A stretch of DNA of 64,000 nucleotides from CADEDH01 sp047974625 (GCA_047974625.1 JBKECK010000054.1:62001-126000); one strand, 5' to 3'. Shown: positions 1-8,691, counted from the first letter of the stretch. Notes: generated from the sequence alone by a model not told the origin. Translations and numbers: made by a program.

Positions 1-227
1 GTGCGGATGGCCGCCTCGGGGTCGCCGGCCTGGGCCCGGGCCCGGGCGGCGGTCTCGTCGGCCGACGGGATCGGCCCCCGGCCGTCGATGCCCACGTCCA
101 CCAGGCCGGCGATGAGCTGGTCGATAGCCCCGCCGTGGCGGTCCATATCCCGGGCCGCGTCCAGGGCCGGCACCAGGGTGGCGTCTGATTGGTTGCGGCC
201 GCCCCGAACCGCGTCGAGCAATCCCAT
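1..227 (-). CDS. Hypothetical protein, 3' part cut by window edge
   Basis: The minus strand opens with ATG at 227 and stays open to the edge (75 codons). The protein begins MGLLDAVRGG and continues with an alanine/aspartate-rich, apparently soluble stretch; no signal peptide or membrane segment is visible. I do not recognise the family. The start is supported by a TAGGCT hexamer ending 6 nt before the ATG, a spacing seen at many genes here. The start codon itself lies inside a 25-bp inverted repeat. The AAA+ ATPase gene lies 123 bp upstream on the same strand, so the two could be functionally linked. Confidence 0.6.
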   Translation of the reverse strand, partial: MGLLDAVRGGRNQSDATLVPALDAARDMDRHGGAIDQLIAGLVDVGIDGRGPIPSADETAARARAQAGDPEAAIR

Positions 228-285
228 CCCTGAAGCCTAGGGCACCGCCCGTTGGGACGTGGCGGTGCCCTAGGCTTCAGGGATG
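225..285. repeat. 25-bp perfect inverted repeat over a start codon
   Basis: Arms 225-249 and 261-285 are exact reverse complements around an 11-nt loop (250-260). The left arm contains the ATG of the minus-strand gene (227) and its TAGGCT hexamer (234-239). The right arm therefore recreates TAGGCT (271-276), a 6-nt gap and an ATG (283) on the plus strand. No T-tract follows the stem in either direction, which argues against a simple intrinsic terminator. Confidence 0.9.
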
Positions 286-350
286 CGGTGCCCGTGCGAT
301 GAGGCTTCGGCGGTAGAGCCGATGTCCGGACCTGGCCGGCCGGGCCGTGT

Positions 351-1649
351 TCAGCGGCGACGGCGCAGGTAGGCCAGCAGTTCGTCGAACTGGCCTGATT
401 CGTTGCTGTAGGTGGCGTAGTTCCGGGCCGTCTCGAACCACGGCCCGGTGCTGGGCCGTGCCTCGGACACGGCCGCCTTGAGGTCCTTCATGGTGATTGG
501 CTCCACGCTGCCGGACGACATGGAGCGGTCGATGGCGAACTCGGTGGCACTGTCGCAGACGAGGGCCAGGTCGGCCCCGGTGAGGCCGTCGGTGTTGGCC
601 GCCACCCGGGCCAGGTCGAGCCGGTGGGTGGGCCGGTCCCGCAGATGGGTCTCCAGGATGGTCTGCCGGGCGGTGGCGTCGGGCGGGAGGACGACCATCA
701 TGCGGTCGAACCGGCCCGGCCGCAGCAGGGCCGGGTCGATGTCCCACGGATGGTTGGACGCCCCGAGGATGTACACACCGTCGTTGTCCTTGCCCACCCC
801 ATCGAGCTCGACCAGGAACTGGTTGACCACACCCCGCATCGCCCCACTGTTGCGGAGTTGCGACCGCTTCTGCCCCAGGGCGTCGATCTCGTCGAAGAAC
901 AGGACGCAGGGGGCGTGGGCCCGGGCCACGTCGAAGATGGCGGTCAGGTTGCGTTCCGAGGCCCCGATCCACATGTCGAGCACGTCGGACAGGCCCACCG
1001 TGTAGAAGCTGGCCCCCAGCTCCCCCGCGCACGCCCGGGCCAGGTAGGTCTTGCCGCACCCGGGCGGACCCCACAGGAGCAGGCCACCCCCGATCGTCTT
1101 GCCGTAGGCCTTGCTCAGCTGGGGGTTGCGCATCGGACCGAGCAGGGACCGGTCGAGTCGCCGCTTGACGTCGTCCATGCCGCCGACGTCGGCCAGGGTG
1201 ATGCCGGGCTGGACCAGCTCCCCGATGAGGGGCTCGGTGGGGGCGGCTTGGTGCTCCCACAGATCGAGGAGGTCGTCGACCGACTCCGGTGTGGGCCCGT
1301 CGCCGGGCACCGGGACGGCCCCGGTCGGAACCGGGCCCGCACCCGCCGGCCGCGGGTCCTGACCTGGGGACGGAGTCGGGGACGGCGCCGGGTCCGGGCC
1401 AAGGGCGTCGGCCAGGCGGCTGAACGCGGCCGCCCGGGGGTCGCCGACGCTCTTGGCGGCACGGGCGGCGAGGCGGAGGGCGTCGACATCGTCGGGCACG
1501 GTGTCCAACACCACGCCCAGGTGGACCAGCGCCCGTTGGGGCTGGCCGGCGGTCACGAGCACCTCGGCCAGGTGCCGGCGGAGGGCGGGGCCGTCCGGGT
1601 CGGCGGCTACCGCCTGCTCGAGGGCGGCGATCAGGTCATCGTTGGTCAT
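351..1649 (-). CDS. AAA+ ATPase with TPR-like N-terminal region
   Basis: The 432-residue cytosolic protein has an N-terminal helical, TPR-like segment (about 1-85), a proline-rich linker (about 86-130) and one AAA+ module. Walker A GPPGCGKT lies near residue 195, Walker B LFFDEIDAL follows about 60 residues later, and the second-region-of-homology arginines lie in RPGRFDR. This is the FtsH/CDC48-type AAA fold, with no protease domain or membrane anchor. The start is MTNDDL at 1649; an upstream in-frame extension is proline/arginine-rich and looks spurious. The next gene upstream also encodes a TPR protein. The pairing suggests a protein-remodelling or scaffold role, but the substrate is unknown. 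Confidence 0.8.
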   Translation of the reverse strand: MTNDDLIAALEQAVAADPDGPALRRHLAEVLVTAGQPQRALVHLGVVLDTVPDDVDALRLAARAAKSVGDPRAAAFSRLADALGPDPAPSPTPSPGQDPRPAGAGPVPTGAVPVPGDGPTPESVDDLLDLWEHQAAPTEPLIGELVQPGITLADVGGMDDVKRRLDRSLLGPMRNPQLSKAYGKTIGGGLLLWGPPGCGKTYLARACAGELGASFYTVGLSDVLDMWIGASERNLTAIFDVARAHAPCVLFFDEIDALGQKRSQLRNSGAMRGVVNQFLVELDGVGKDNDGVYILGASNHPWDIDPALLRPGRFDRMMVVLPPDATARQTILETHLRDRPTHRLDLARVAANTDGLTGADLALVCDSATEFAIDRSMSSGSVEPITMKDLKAAVSEARPSTGPWFETARNYATYSNESGQFDELLAYLRRRR

Positions 1650-1722
1650 GGTCGTTCGCTTCGGGGTTGCTGGTGGTTCGGGGGCGCAGGTTCGTGGCCG
1701 GGGTGAGACGGGTTGCCTGGGG

Positions 1723-2682
1723 TCACCACCGGCGTCGGCGCGCCGGCCGGTAGGCGGGTTGGGCGGTGGTGTCGCTGACCTCGATGGCCCGTCGGGCGTC
1801 GGCAGACAGGCTGGCGCGGATGCGGCGCTGTCGCCGCCGGTTGGCAACGATCCAGGTCACCAGGCCCGCGGCCACCAGTGCGGCGGTCAGGTAGGCCAGC
1901 CATCCGCTGGTCCCGCCCACGGTGAGGAGCCGGATGATGGCGAACACCGCCACTGGCCCCACCAGGGACGGTCTCGACCCGAGCTGGCGGATCCGGGCCG
2001 TCGGGGTCACGTCGTTCGGGTTGGCCCGACCGGCCCGGACGTACTGGTCGGCGGCGTCGCGGACCTGCCCCCGATGCTCGTGGACCTGGCCCAGCAGTTC
2101 GTGGGCGTGACCGTGGTCGGCGTCGATGGCCAGGGCCGCCCGGGCGGCCTCTTCGGCCCGCACGAGGTCGACGGGTCCGGTGAGGTAGATCCGGGCCGCG
2201 GTGACGTGGACGAGGGTGTTGTCCGGTTCAAGGGCGAGGGCCCGGTTCACGTCATCGAGCGCCATCCGGCGGTGCAGCTCCCGGTCGACGCGCCGTTCCG
2301 CGGCCCAGGTGCGGAGGATCTCGGCCCGGTTGACCAGGGTCGCGGCCGAGGGGTCGAGGGCGACGGCCTCGTCCAGGGTGGCGTGGGCCCGCTTGTAGTG
2401 CCGGGCCGCGATCTCGCCGGCGGCTCGTATCCGCAACGCCCCCACGTTCTGCGGGTCGAGGCTCAACGCCTTCCGGGCCAGGTCGTAGGCGCCCTTCTGG
2501 TCGTTCCGGCGGAACCGGCACAGGGCCAGAGCGGTCACGAGGTCGGCGCTGCCGGGGTCGGCTCCGATGGCGGCACGCAGCTCCCGCTCGGCGTCCGGAT
2601 ACCGGCCGAGGTCGAGCAGGGCGTAGGCTCGCTCGACGTTCGGGCCACGGTCCACCCCGTATTCGCTGGCGTGATCGGCCAC
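1723..2682 (-). CDS. TPR-repeat protein with C-terminal membrane segment
   Basis: The predicted 319-residue protein contains several degenerate 34-residue TPR-like helical pairs (recurrent A..LDP / AL.IDADH spacing) across residues 10-215. A hydrophobic C-terminal region follows (about 235-285: PVAVFAIIRLL and WLAYLTAALVAAGLVTWIV), then an arginine-rich tail. The topology suggests a membrane-tethered protein-protein interaction module. I chose GTG at 2682 because the open frame upstream becomes low-complexity arginine/proline opposite the neighbouring gene; a GTG eight codons downstream is an alternative. It precedes the AAA+ ATPase on the same strand and may recruit it. Confidence 0.7.
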   Translation of the reverse strand: MADHASEYGVDRGPNVERAYALLDLGRYPDAERELRAAIGADPGSADLVTALALCRFRRNDQKGAYDLARKALSLDPQNVGALRIRAAGEIAARHYKRAHATLDEAVALDPSAATLVNRAEILRTWAAERRVDRELHRRMALDDVNRALALEPDNTLVHVTAARIYLTGPVDLVRAEEAARAALAIDADHGHAHELLGQVHEHRGQVRDAADQYVRAGRANPNDVTPTARIRQLGSRPSLVGPVAVFAIIRLLTVGGTSGWLAYLTAALVAAGLVTWIVANRRRQRRIRASLSADARRAIEVSDTTAQPAYRPARRRRW

Positions 2683-2744
2683 CGGGCCATGATGGCCGAT
2701 CCGACGGCCCAACCGACGTCGGTTCGGGCCGTCGGTGGCCGTGT

Positions 2745-3989
2745 TCAGGAGCGGGGCACGTCCCGGAACGGCTTGCCCCGGTCCGGGGCAGGTTCGCGGG
2801 GTAGGCCGAGCACGGTCTCGCCCAGGATGTTGTGCTGGATCTCGTCGGTCCCCCCGGCGATCGACTGGGCGGGGGTGGAGACCAGGACCTCGGCCACCAC
2901 GGCGTCGGCGGGATCGTCGGTGGTGCTCAGCATCCCGGCGGCCCCGGCGATCGAGGTGTGGACGTCGTGGCAGCGCCGGGCGATCTCCGACATGGCCAGC
3001 TTTCCGATCGATCCCTCCGATCCGGGCGGTCGGCCCAGCTCCCGGGCGGCCTTGGCCCGCCCCGCCGTCCACTCCGACGCCCGTTGCAGTCCGATCAGGG
3101 CGGCCGTCGCGTCGCGGACCACGGGGTCGTCGTTGCGGCCCCGGGCCCGGGCCCGCTCGGCCACCAGGTCGATACGGCCCTGGCGTTGGGGGTACCAGGC
3201 GTAGGTCTTGCGGTACTCGGCCAGCTCCTCGGCGGCCTCGTCGATGACCCGGCCCGTGACCTGCCGGGGCAGGGAGGCGTCGCGCCGAGACAGGAAGGCC
3301 CGTTCGTGGGCCAGGGTGCCCCGGGCCACCTTCCAGCCGTCGCCCACCTCGCCGACCACGTTCGCGTGGGGGATCCGGGCGTCGGTCAGGAAGACCTCGT
3401 TGAACGACTGGTGTTCGTTCATCTGCCGGATGGGGCGGGCCTCGACGCCGGGTTGACGCATGTCGAGTAGGAAGTAGGTGAGCCCGGCGTGCTTGGGCAC
3501 CGACCAGTCGGTGCGGGCCACCAGGATGGCGTAGTCGGCGTGATCGGCCGAGGTGTTCCACACCTTCTGGCCGTTGACCACCCACTCGTCACCGTCCCGG
3601 ACCGCCGTGGTCTGGAGGCCGGCCAGATCCGACCCGGCGGTCGGTTCACTGAACAGCTGGCACCAGGTGTAGGCACCGGTGAGGGTAGGGCGCAGGAACC
3701 GTTCCCGGAGGTCGTCGGAGCCGTGGTCGTAGATGGTGGGGGCGGCGAGCCCGAAACCGGAGCCGGCCGGCATGGCCACACCGCCGGCGGCCCGGATGGC
3801 GGAGTGGGCCACCCGGTCGGCCCAGGCGGGCAGGCCGCGGCCATACCAGTCCGTCGACCAGGACGGAACCCCCCACCCGGCGTCGACGATCCGCTCCCGC
3901 CAGCCGACCAGGGAGAGGTCGGGGTCCCAACTGGTGGCGAACCACTCGGTTACCTCGGCATTGAGGCCGTCCTCGGTGATGTCGCTCAT
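2745..3989 (-). CDS. Acyl-CoA dehydrogenase family protein
   Basis: The 414-residue FAD enzyme has the usual three-domain acyl-CoA dehydrogenase layout: a helical N-terminus, a beta domain with QLFSEPTAGSDLAG and VVNGQKVWNT (FAD and substrate contacts), and a C-terminal helical domain ending in a GGTDEIQ motif. In short-chain enzymes the catalytic glutamate precedes GT in the E-G-T-x-E-I motif; here that residue is glycine, as in some actinobacterial FadE proteins that act as heteromers or use another base. ATG at 3989 has an AGGAG 7 nt upstream. The substrate is not predictable from sequence. Confidence 0.85.
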   Translation of the reverse strand: MSDITEDGLNAEVTEWFATSWDPDLSLVGWRERIVDAGWGVPSWSTDWYGRGLPAWADRVAHSAIRAAGGVAMPAGSGFGLAAPTIYDHGSDDLRERFLRPTLTGAYTWCQLFSEPTAGSDLAGLQTTAVRDGDEWVVNGQKVWNTSADHADYAILVARTDWSVPKHAGLTYFLLDMRQPGVEARPIRQMNEHQSFNEVFLTDARIPHANVVGEVGDGWKVARGTLAHERAFLSRRDASLPRQVTGRVIDEAAEELAEYRKTYAWYPQRQGRIDLVAERARARGRNDDPVVRDATAALIGLQRASEWTAGRAKAARELGRPPGSEGSIGKLAMSEIARRCHDVHTSIAGAAGMLSTTDDPADAVVAEVLVSTPAQSIAGGTDEIQHNILGETVLGLPREPAPDRGKPFRDVPRS

Positions 3990-4167
3990 ACCGTCACTCC
4001 TGGGCCGGGCGGGTGGGTGCCTTCCTTTGGCTACGACGCCGCGCCGGGCCTGTCAAGCCGGAGCCGGGGTGATGGTGGGGTGAACGGGAGCCGCGGGGCC
4101 GCGACCGACGGAGGGATACCGACGGCGGACGCGTCCCGTGACGCCCGGGACCTGCCGGGGCCGGGGC

Positions 4168-4335
4168 TCAGCCGCCCAGGATGCGACGGAGGAAGCCGCC
4201 CGCCCGGCCGCCTCCGGTGGTGGCGCACGAGCACCGCTTCTCCGGTGGCACATTGCCGAGCACCTGCTCGATATGTTGGCCGCAGCCGGCGTAGGTGGCC
4301 TTGCCGCATCGGGAACAGGTGGCTGGACGGCACAT
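4168..4335 (-). CDS. Small cysteine-rich (zinc-ribbon-like) protein
   Basis: A 55-codon frame encodes a protein with CxxC (TCSRCGK), AGCGQHIEQVL and a later CSC pair, so seven cysteines and a histidine fit a zinc-ribbon arrangement. The tail is glycine/arginine-rich (GGFLRRILGG). I recall similar short actinobacterial proteins starting MCR and carrying C-x2-C...AGCGQH, all of unknown function. The ATG has a strong GAGGAG 8 nt upstream and the frame ends in TGA at 4168. The four 18-bp tandem repeats lie 70-141 bp upstream, so expression is probably controlled there. It is too short for most gene callers. Confidence 0.75.
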   Translation of the reverse strand: MCRPATCSRCGKATYAGCGQHIEQVLGNVPPEKRCSCATTGGGRAGGFLRRILGG

Positions 4336-4404
4336 GGGGGCTCCTCGGAACTATGGGGGGTCGGAAGGTCGGGGGTCGGCGGACCGCGCATTCGGGAGGT
4401 AATC

Positions 4405-4476
4405 GAATATACGGATAATGCCGAATATACGGACAATATTGTTTGTACGGACAATATTGTTTGTACGGACGATATA
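4405..4476. repeat. Four tandem 18-bp repeats, AT-rich
   Basis: Units 4405-4422, 4423-4440, 4441-4458 and 4459-4476 are head-to-tail. They share a TACGGA core with a following AATATT-like half; units 2 and 3 differ only in their first five bases. The 10-bp palindrome ACAATATTGT occurs at 4433-4442 and 4451-4460, exactly 18 bp apart. The block is strikingly AT-rich for this sequence. It lies between the 3' end of the E1-like gene (4528) and the start of the small cysteine-rich protein (4335), so it probably forms that gene's promoter/operator region. Confidence 0.9.
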
Positions 4477-4527
4477 GGGACATCCGGACCGGGACACAAC
4501 CGTGATGCGGGCTCACGGCCTCACGGG

Positions 4528-7053
4528 CTACTCCCCGGGGCCAGGCCCGGACGGGTCGATCGGTTCACTCACCGCGATGAGGGCGGCGTTGACGACATGG
4601 TCGGCCGAGATGCCGGTGAGGTGGTGGAGGTCGGCGATGGTGCCGGACTCGCCGAACCGGTCGACCCCGAGCGGGTACTGGGCCACCCCGAGGGCGGACC
4701 CGATCCAGGCCAGGCTGTGGCTGGACCCGTCGTGGACCGACACGATCGGCCGGCGCCGCTCGGCCGGTGGCACCAGCCGGTGGAGCTGGCTGGGCGCCCG
4801 CACCACCCCGGACGCCGGTCCGGTCGAGGCGAAGGCGGCCCGCCAGCTCCGGTAGGCCCGGCGTGGGTTGGTGAGGTGCACCACGGTGGCCGTCACCCCT
4901 TCGGCGTCGAGTTCGGTCGCGGCGGCCAGGGCCTCGGGGGCCATCACGCCGGTGGTGACGATGGTAACCCCGGGTCGGTCGTCGGGTGGGCCCGGCCGGA
5001 GCCGGTAGCCGCCGGCGACCACCTGGCGGCGGAGCACGTCCGCCCCGTAGGCGTCGAGGGCGGCGGCGAACGGGGCCTGGTCGATCGGGCGGGTCGACAG
5101 GCGCAGGTAGGTGGCGGACCCATCGTCCCGGGTGAGCTGGTCGAGGGCGTCGCACAGGAGCCAGTCGACCTCGGTGGCGTAGGCCGGCTCGGCGTAGTCC
5201 AGGCCCGGTAGTTCGGCCCCCACCGACGGGGTGATGGTGGACTGGTGGGCCCCGCCTTCGGGGGCCAGGGTCACCCCCGACGGGGTGCCGGCCACCACGA
5301 ACCGGGCGTCGTTGTAGAGCCCGTAGACCAGGGCGTCGAGGCCGCGGAGCACGAACGGGTCGTAGACGGTGCCCACCGGGAGCAGCAGCTCGCCGTGGTG
5401 GTCGTGGCTGAGGCCGAGCTGGCCGAGCAGCATGAACAGGTTCATCTCGCTGATGCCCAGCTCGATGTGGCGGCCCTCCGGCGACGGCGCCCACCGCAGC
5501 AGCCGGTCGGCGCCGCCGTGGTCATCCCGCTCGGCGTGCCAGTAGACGCCGGTCTTGTTGATCCAGCCGCCCAGGTTGGTGGAGATGGCCACGTCGGGGG
5601 CGGTGGTGACGATCCGCTCGCCCACCCCGGCCACGTCGGCCAGGCTGGTGAGGACCCGGCCGAACGCCTCCTGGGTGGACACGAGACCGCTGGTCACCTC
5701 GCCCCGGGCCGCCGCCGGTACCGGGAGCGGGGGCCGGGGCACCGGCCGGGGATTGTTGATGGCGCCGCCGACGGCGGCGCAGAGCCGGCCGGGGCGACTG
5801 TCGGGGGCGAACCGGTCCCACTCGGTGGCCTCGGTGAGGCCTACCTCGGCCCGGAAGGCGTCAATCTGCGCCGGGTTGAGCAGGGCGGCGTGGTTGAGGG
5901 GATCCCCGGCGATGGGCAACCCCCAACCCTTGATGGTGTAGGCGAACACCACCGACGGGCGGTCGGTGACGGCGTCGCAGGTGGCGAAGGCGTCGAGCAG
6001 GACCCCGAGGTCATGACCACCGAGGTCGGTGACGAGGGCCTTGAACGCCTGATCGTCGTAGCGTCCGGCCAGGTCACGCAGGTCGGGGCCGGCGTCCTTC
6101 AGGACCACGGCCCGGGCCCGGGCCGGGTCGAGGGCGAACAGCGACTGGTAGGCCTCGTTGGGCATGGCGTCGATCTGGGCCCGGAGGGCGTCGCCCTCCG
6201 GTTGGGCGAAGGCGGCGGCCAGCCGTGACCCGTACTTCGCCTCGGCCACGTGCCAGCCGGCGTCGGCGAAGAACCGTTTGAGGCGGACCGCGGCGATGTC
6301 GGGGATCACCCGGTCGAGACTCTGACGGTTGAGGTCGATCACCATGGTGAAGGCGCCCAGATCCTGGGTGACCGGATCGGTGATCGCCTCCCAGATGTTG
6401 CCCTCGTCCAGCTCGGCATCGCCCACCAGGGCGATGAACCGGGCCTCGGGGCGGGGACCGAAGTGGTGGTCGACGTAGCGGCGGGTCAGGGCGGAGAACA
6501 GGGGGGCCACCGCGCCCAGCCCCACCGAGCCGGTTGAGAAGTCGGTGACGTCAGGGTCCTTGGTGCGCGACGGGTAGGCCTGCAGGCCACCCCGTTGCCG
6601 CAGGCTGGTGAGGTAGGAGCGGTCGAGCTCGCCGGTCAGGTACTTGATGGCGTGGTAGACGGGCGAGGCGTGGGGTTTGACCGCCACCTTGTCGTGGCCG
6701 CCGATGTGGCCAAACCACAGGGCGGTCATGATCGACACCATCGAGGCGCACGACGCCTGGTGGCCGCCCACCTTGATCTCGGCCCCGGCCTCGAGACCCC
6801 GGTGGTTGGCGGCGTCGATGATCCGGGTGGCCAGCCACAGCACCCGTCGTTCGACGGCCCGCATGGCCTCGAGGCGCGGGTCGGCCGCGGGGGCCGGCTG
6901 GGCCACCGTCCTCGACGACCCCGGGCGGGCCGGGGTGGCCGGCGGGGGCCAGCGGGAGGCGGGGGGTGTGGGGCTGGGCCGGACCGGTGGGGTCGGCGCC
7001 GGGCGGTCCCCCCGTAGGGGCGGGGCCGGTTCGGATCCGGAGGTGGGCGGCAT
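4528..7053 (-). CDS. Pyruvate dehydrogenase E1-like ThDP enzyme
   Basis: The roughly 841-residue protein resembles single-chain (AceE-type) 2-oxoacid dehydrogenase E1/transketolase enzymes. The ThDP motif begins GDAELDEGNIWEA and closes with VIDLN about 30 residues later. VGGHQASCASM and HASPVYHAIKYL match the N-terminal PP domain, and GWGLPIAG...NHAALL is E1p-like. The C-terminal half carries the pyrimidine-binding ELGISEMN segment. The first 60 or so residues are proline-rich and probably disordered. ATG 7053 was chosen; a more upstream ATG at 7170 only adds low-complexity sequence. No E2 or E3 gene is nearby, so partners must be elsewhere or the enzyme acts alone. The substrate is uncertain. 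Confidence 0.8.
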   Translation of the reverse strand: MPPTSGSEPAPPLRGDRPAPTPPVRPSPTPPASRWPPPATPARPGSSRTVAQPAPAADPRLEAMRAVERRVLWLATRIIDAANHRGLEAGAEIKVGGHQASCASMVSIMTALWFGHIGGHDKVAVKPHASPVYHAIKYLTGELDRSYLTSLRQRGGLQAYPSRTKDPDVTDFSTGSVGLGAVAPLFSALTRRYVDHHFGPRPEARFIALVGDAELDEGNIWEAITDPVTQDLGAFTMVIDLNRQSLDRVIPDIAAVRLKRFFADAGWHVAEAKYGSRLAAAFAQPEGDALRAQIDAMPNEAYQSLFALDPARARAVVLKDAGPDLRDLAGRYDDQAFKALVTDLGGHDLGVLLDAFATCDAVTDRPSVVFAYTIKGWGLPIAGDPLNHAALLNPAQIDAFRAEVGLTEATEWDRFAPDSRPGRLCAAVGGAINNPRPVPRPPLPVPAAARGEVTSGLVSTQEAFGRVLTSLADVAGVGERIVTTAPDVAISTNLGGWINKTGVYWHAERDDHGGADRLLRWAPSPEGRHIELGISEMNLFMLLGQLGLSHDHHGELLLPVGTVYDPFVLRGLDALVYGLYNDARFVVAGTPSGVTLAPEGGAHQSTITPSVGAELPGLDYAEPAYATEVDWLLCDALDQLTRDDGSATYLRLSTRPIDQAPFAAALDAYGADVLRRQVVAGGYRLRPGPPDDRPGVTIVTTGVMAPEALAAATELDAEGVTATVVHLTNPRRAYRSWRAAFASTGPASGVVRAPSQLHRLVPPAERRRPIVSVHDGSSHSLAWIGSALGVAQYPLGVDRFGESGTIADLHHLTGISADHVVNAALIAVSEPIDPSGPGPGE

Positions 7054-7191
7054 CGGGCCTCGCTGGTGTCCTCGGGCGGCCGTCGGGGCCGGCTGGTCGG
7101 GCGGGTGACGAGAGGTCGGTGGAGCCGATCGTAGAACCCCGGGAGCGCCGGTCCCGGTTGGGTGACCCATTCGCCCCCGACCAGCGGACCT

Positions 7192-7219
7192 CTCCGCGGG
7201 ACGGGCCGTCCCCGCGGAG
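7192..7219. promoter_or_regulatory. Hairpin-forming inverted repeat in divergent region
   Basis: Arms CTCCGCGGG (7192-7200) and CCCGCGGAG (7211-7219) are exact complements. An inner ACGG/CCGT pair could extend the stem with a bulge. It lies between the divergent E1-like and sulfatase genes, just upstream of the sulfatase -10 element, so it may be an operator. The 204-bp divergent region shows nothing else. Confidence 0.4.
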
Positions 7220-7245
7220 GACCTGCAGGGACGGCCGGGTCGACC

Positions 7246-7251
7246 TATTGT
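7246..7251 (+). promoter_or_regulatory. Putative -10 element, sulfatase gene
   Basis: TATTGT ends 6 nt before ATG 7258, implying a leaderless or near-leaderless transcript. No Shine-Dalgarno sequence and no convincing -35 are visible. Confidence 0.4.
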
Positions 7252-7257
7252 CGGTCA

Positions 7258-8691
7258 ATGAGCAGCAACCCGCAGGGCCCGGCCAGCCACGAACGGCCGT
7301 TCACCAGTACTGGCGGCGGTCGTCCGGCGCGGCGTCCCAACCTGATCTTCATCCTGGCCGATGACCTCGGTTGGATGGATCTCGGCTGCTACGGGTCGCC
7401 CCATATCAGGACCCCAGTCCTAGACGGTGTGGCGGCGGACGGGATCCGGTTCACCCACGCCTACGCCGGTTCGTGCTGGTGTTCGGCCACCCGGTTCGCC
7501 CTGTACACCGGCCGCCACCCGGGCCGCCTGCTCCCCGGGCTCGAGGAACCACTGCGGACCCGGGACGAGAAGTCCGGGATCCCCCACGAACAGCCCACCC
7601 TGGCCTCCCTGCTGGTGGACGGCGGCTACGAGACGGCCATGTTCGGCAAGTGGCATTGCGGCTGGTTGCCCTGGTTCTCCCCCCTGAAGGCCGGTTTCCA
7701 GACCTTCTACGGGAACCTTGACGGTGCCGTCGACTACTTCGAGCACATCGGGACCCTGGGCGAGGCCGACCTGTACGAGGGGGAGACCCCGATCGAGGAG
7801 ACCGGCTATTACACCCACCTGATCTCGGACCACGCGGCCGACTGGATCAGCCGTCGGGGCGACGACCCGTTCTATCTCCAGATCAACTACACGGCCCCCC
7901 ATTGGCCCTGGGAGGGACCGGGCGACGCCGAGGAGGGGCGTCGGATCCGCCAGCAGTACGAGAACGGCGAGGTCCGATTCCCCCTGCTGCACACCGACTC
8001 CGGTTCGCTGGCCAAGTACGCCGAACTGGTGGAGAACCTGGACGAGGGCATCGGCCGGGTGCTCGACGCCCTGGAGGTGGCGGGCCAGGTTGAGGACACC
8101 CTGATCGTGTTCTGCTCGGACAACGGGGGCGAGCGGTGGTCGATGAACTGGCCGTTCGTGGGCGAGAAGGGTGATCTGGCCGAGGGCGGGATCCGGGTGC
8201 CGTTCGTGCTGCGCTGGCCGAGGGCGGTGGCCGGGGGGCAGGTGAGCGACGCCCCGAACGGCACCATGGACTGGACGGCCACCTTCCTCGACGCGGCCGG
8301 AGTGGACCCGGACGACGGCTACCCCCTCGACGGAGTGTCCCTTTTGCCCTGGTTGGTGGACGGGGCCGATTATCCCGAACACGATCTGTACTGGAGGGTG
8401 GCCAGTCAGGGGGCGGTGCGCCGGGGCCGCTGGAAGTACCTGTTCGATCGGCGCCCCCGGGCCTGGTTGGGGAACTGGCCCCTGATCCCCGGACCGACCG
8501 AGCTGCTCTACGATGTCACCGTGGACGGCCGGGAGAAGGCCGATCTCGCTCCGCGGCACCCCGAGGTGGTGGCCGACCTGCGGAAGGCGTACGACGCCTA
8601 CGAGGCCGAGCTCCTCCCCTATCCGCCCGACCATCCCAACCTCCCCCGTCAGGCCGGCCCCGGCCGACCGGCGGTCAGCCAGCCTGACTGA
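7258..8691 (+). CDS. Type I sulfatase (formylglycine-dependent)
   Basis: The 477-residue alkaline-phosphatase-superfamily hydrolase has the sulfatase signature CSATR near residue 76 (C-x-A-x-R), whose cysteine would be converted to formylglycine by a separate enzyme. Other ligands are visible: ADDLGW for calcium, FGKWHCGW, YTAPHWPW and SDNGGE. No signal peptide is seen, so a cytosolic location is inferred. The start is ATG 7258 with a TATTGT 6 nt upstream. It is followed by a metallo-beta-lactamase-fold gene on the same strand, 52 bp away. Substrate specificity (aryl, sugar or steroid sulfate) cannot be read from sequence. Confidence 0.9.
   Translation: MSSNPQGPASHERPFTSTGGGRPARRPNLIFILADDLGWMDLGCYGSPHIRTPVLDGVAADGIRFTHAYAGSCWCSATRFALYTGRHPGRLLPGLEEPLRTRDEKSGIPHEQPTLASLLVDGGYETAMFGKWHCGWLPWFSPLKAGFQTFYGNLDGAVDYFEHIGTLGEADLYEGETPIEETGYYTHLISDHAADWISRRGDDPFYLQINYTAPHWPWEGPGDAEEGRRIRQQYENGEVRFPLLHTDSGSLAKYAELVENLDEGIGRVLDALEVAGQVEDTLIVFCSDNGGERWSMNWPFVGEKGDLAEGGIRVPFVLRWPRAVAGGQVSDAPNGTMDWTATFLDAAGVDPDDGYPLDGVSLLPWLVDGADYPEHDLYWRVASQGAVRRGRWKYLFDRRPRAWLGNWPLIPGPTELLYDVTVDGREKADLAPRHPEVVADLRKAYDAYEAELLPYPPDHPNLPRQAGPGRPAVSQPD

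Noticed and set aside
283..372. 29-codon frame created by the mirrored start region
   Set aside because: It is antisense to the AAA+ gene end, arginine-rich and has no homology signal; not annotated as a gene but recorded in findings.
1453..3204. Long plus-strand open frame opposite the AAA+ and TPR genes
   Set aside because: It is Gly/Arg/Val-rich, matches no fold and mirrors minus-strand genes with clear motifs; GC-rich DNA yields such shadows throughout the window.
4405..4476. Possible CRISPR array
   Set aside because: Units are contiguous 18-bp repeats without unique spacers, and no cas gene is present.
4138..5211. Plus-strand frame that would translate the 18-bp repeats as hexapeptides (EYTDNI-like)
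   Set aside because: Its remainder is antisense to the E1-like gene and low-complexity; the repeats sit in a promoter position, so coding is unlikely.
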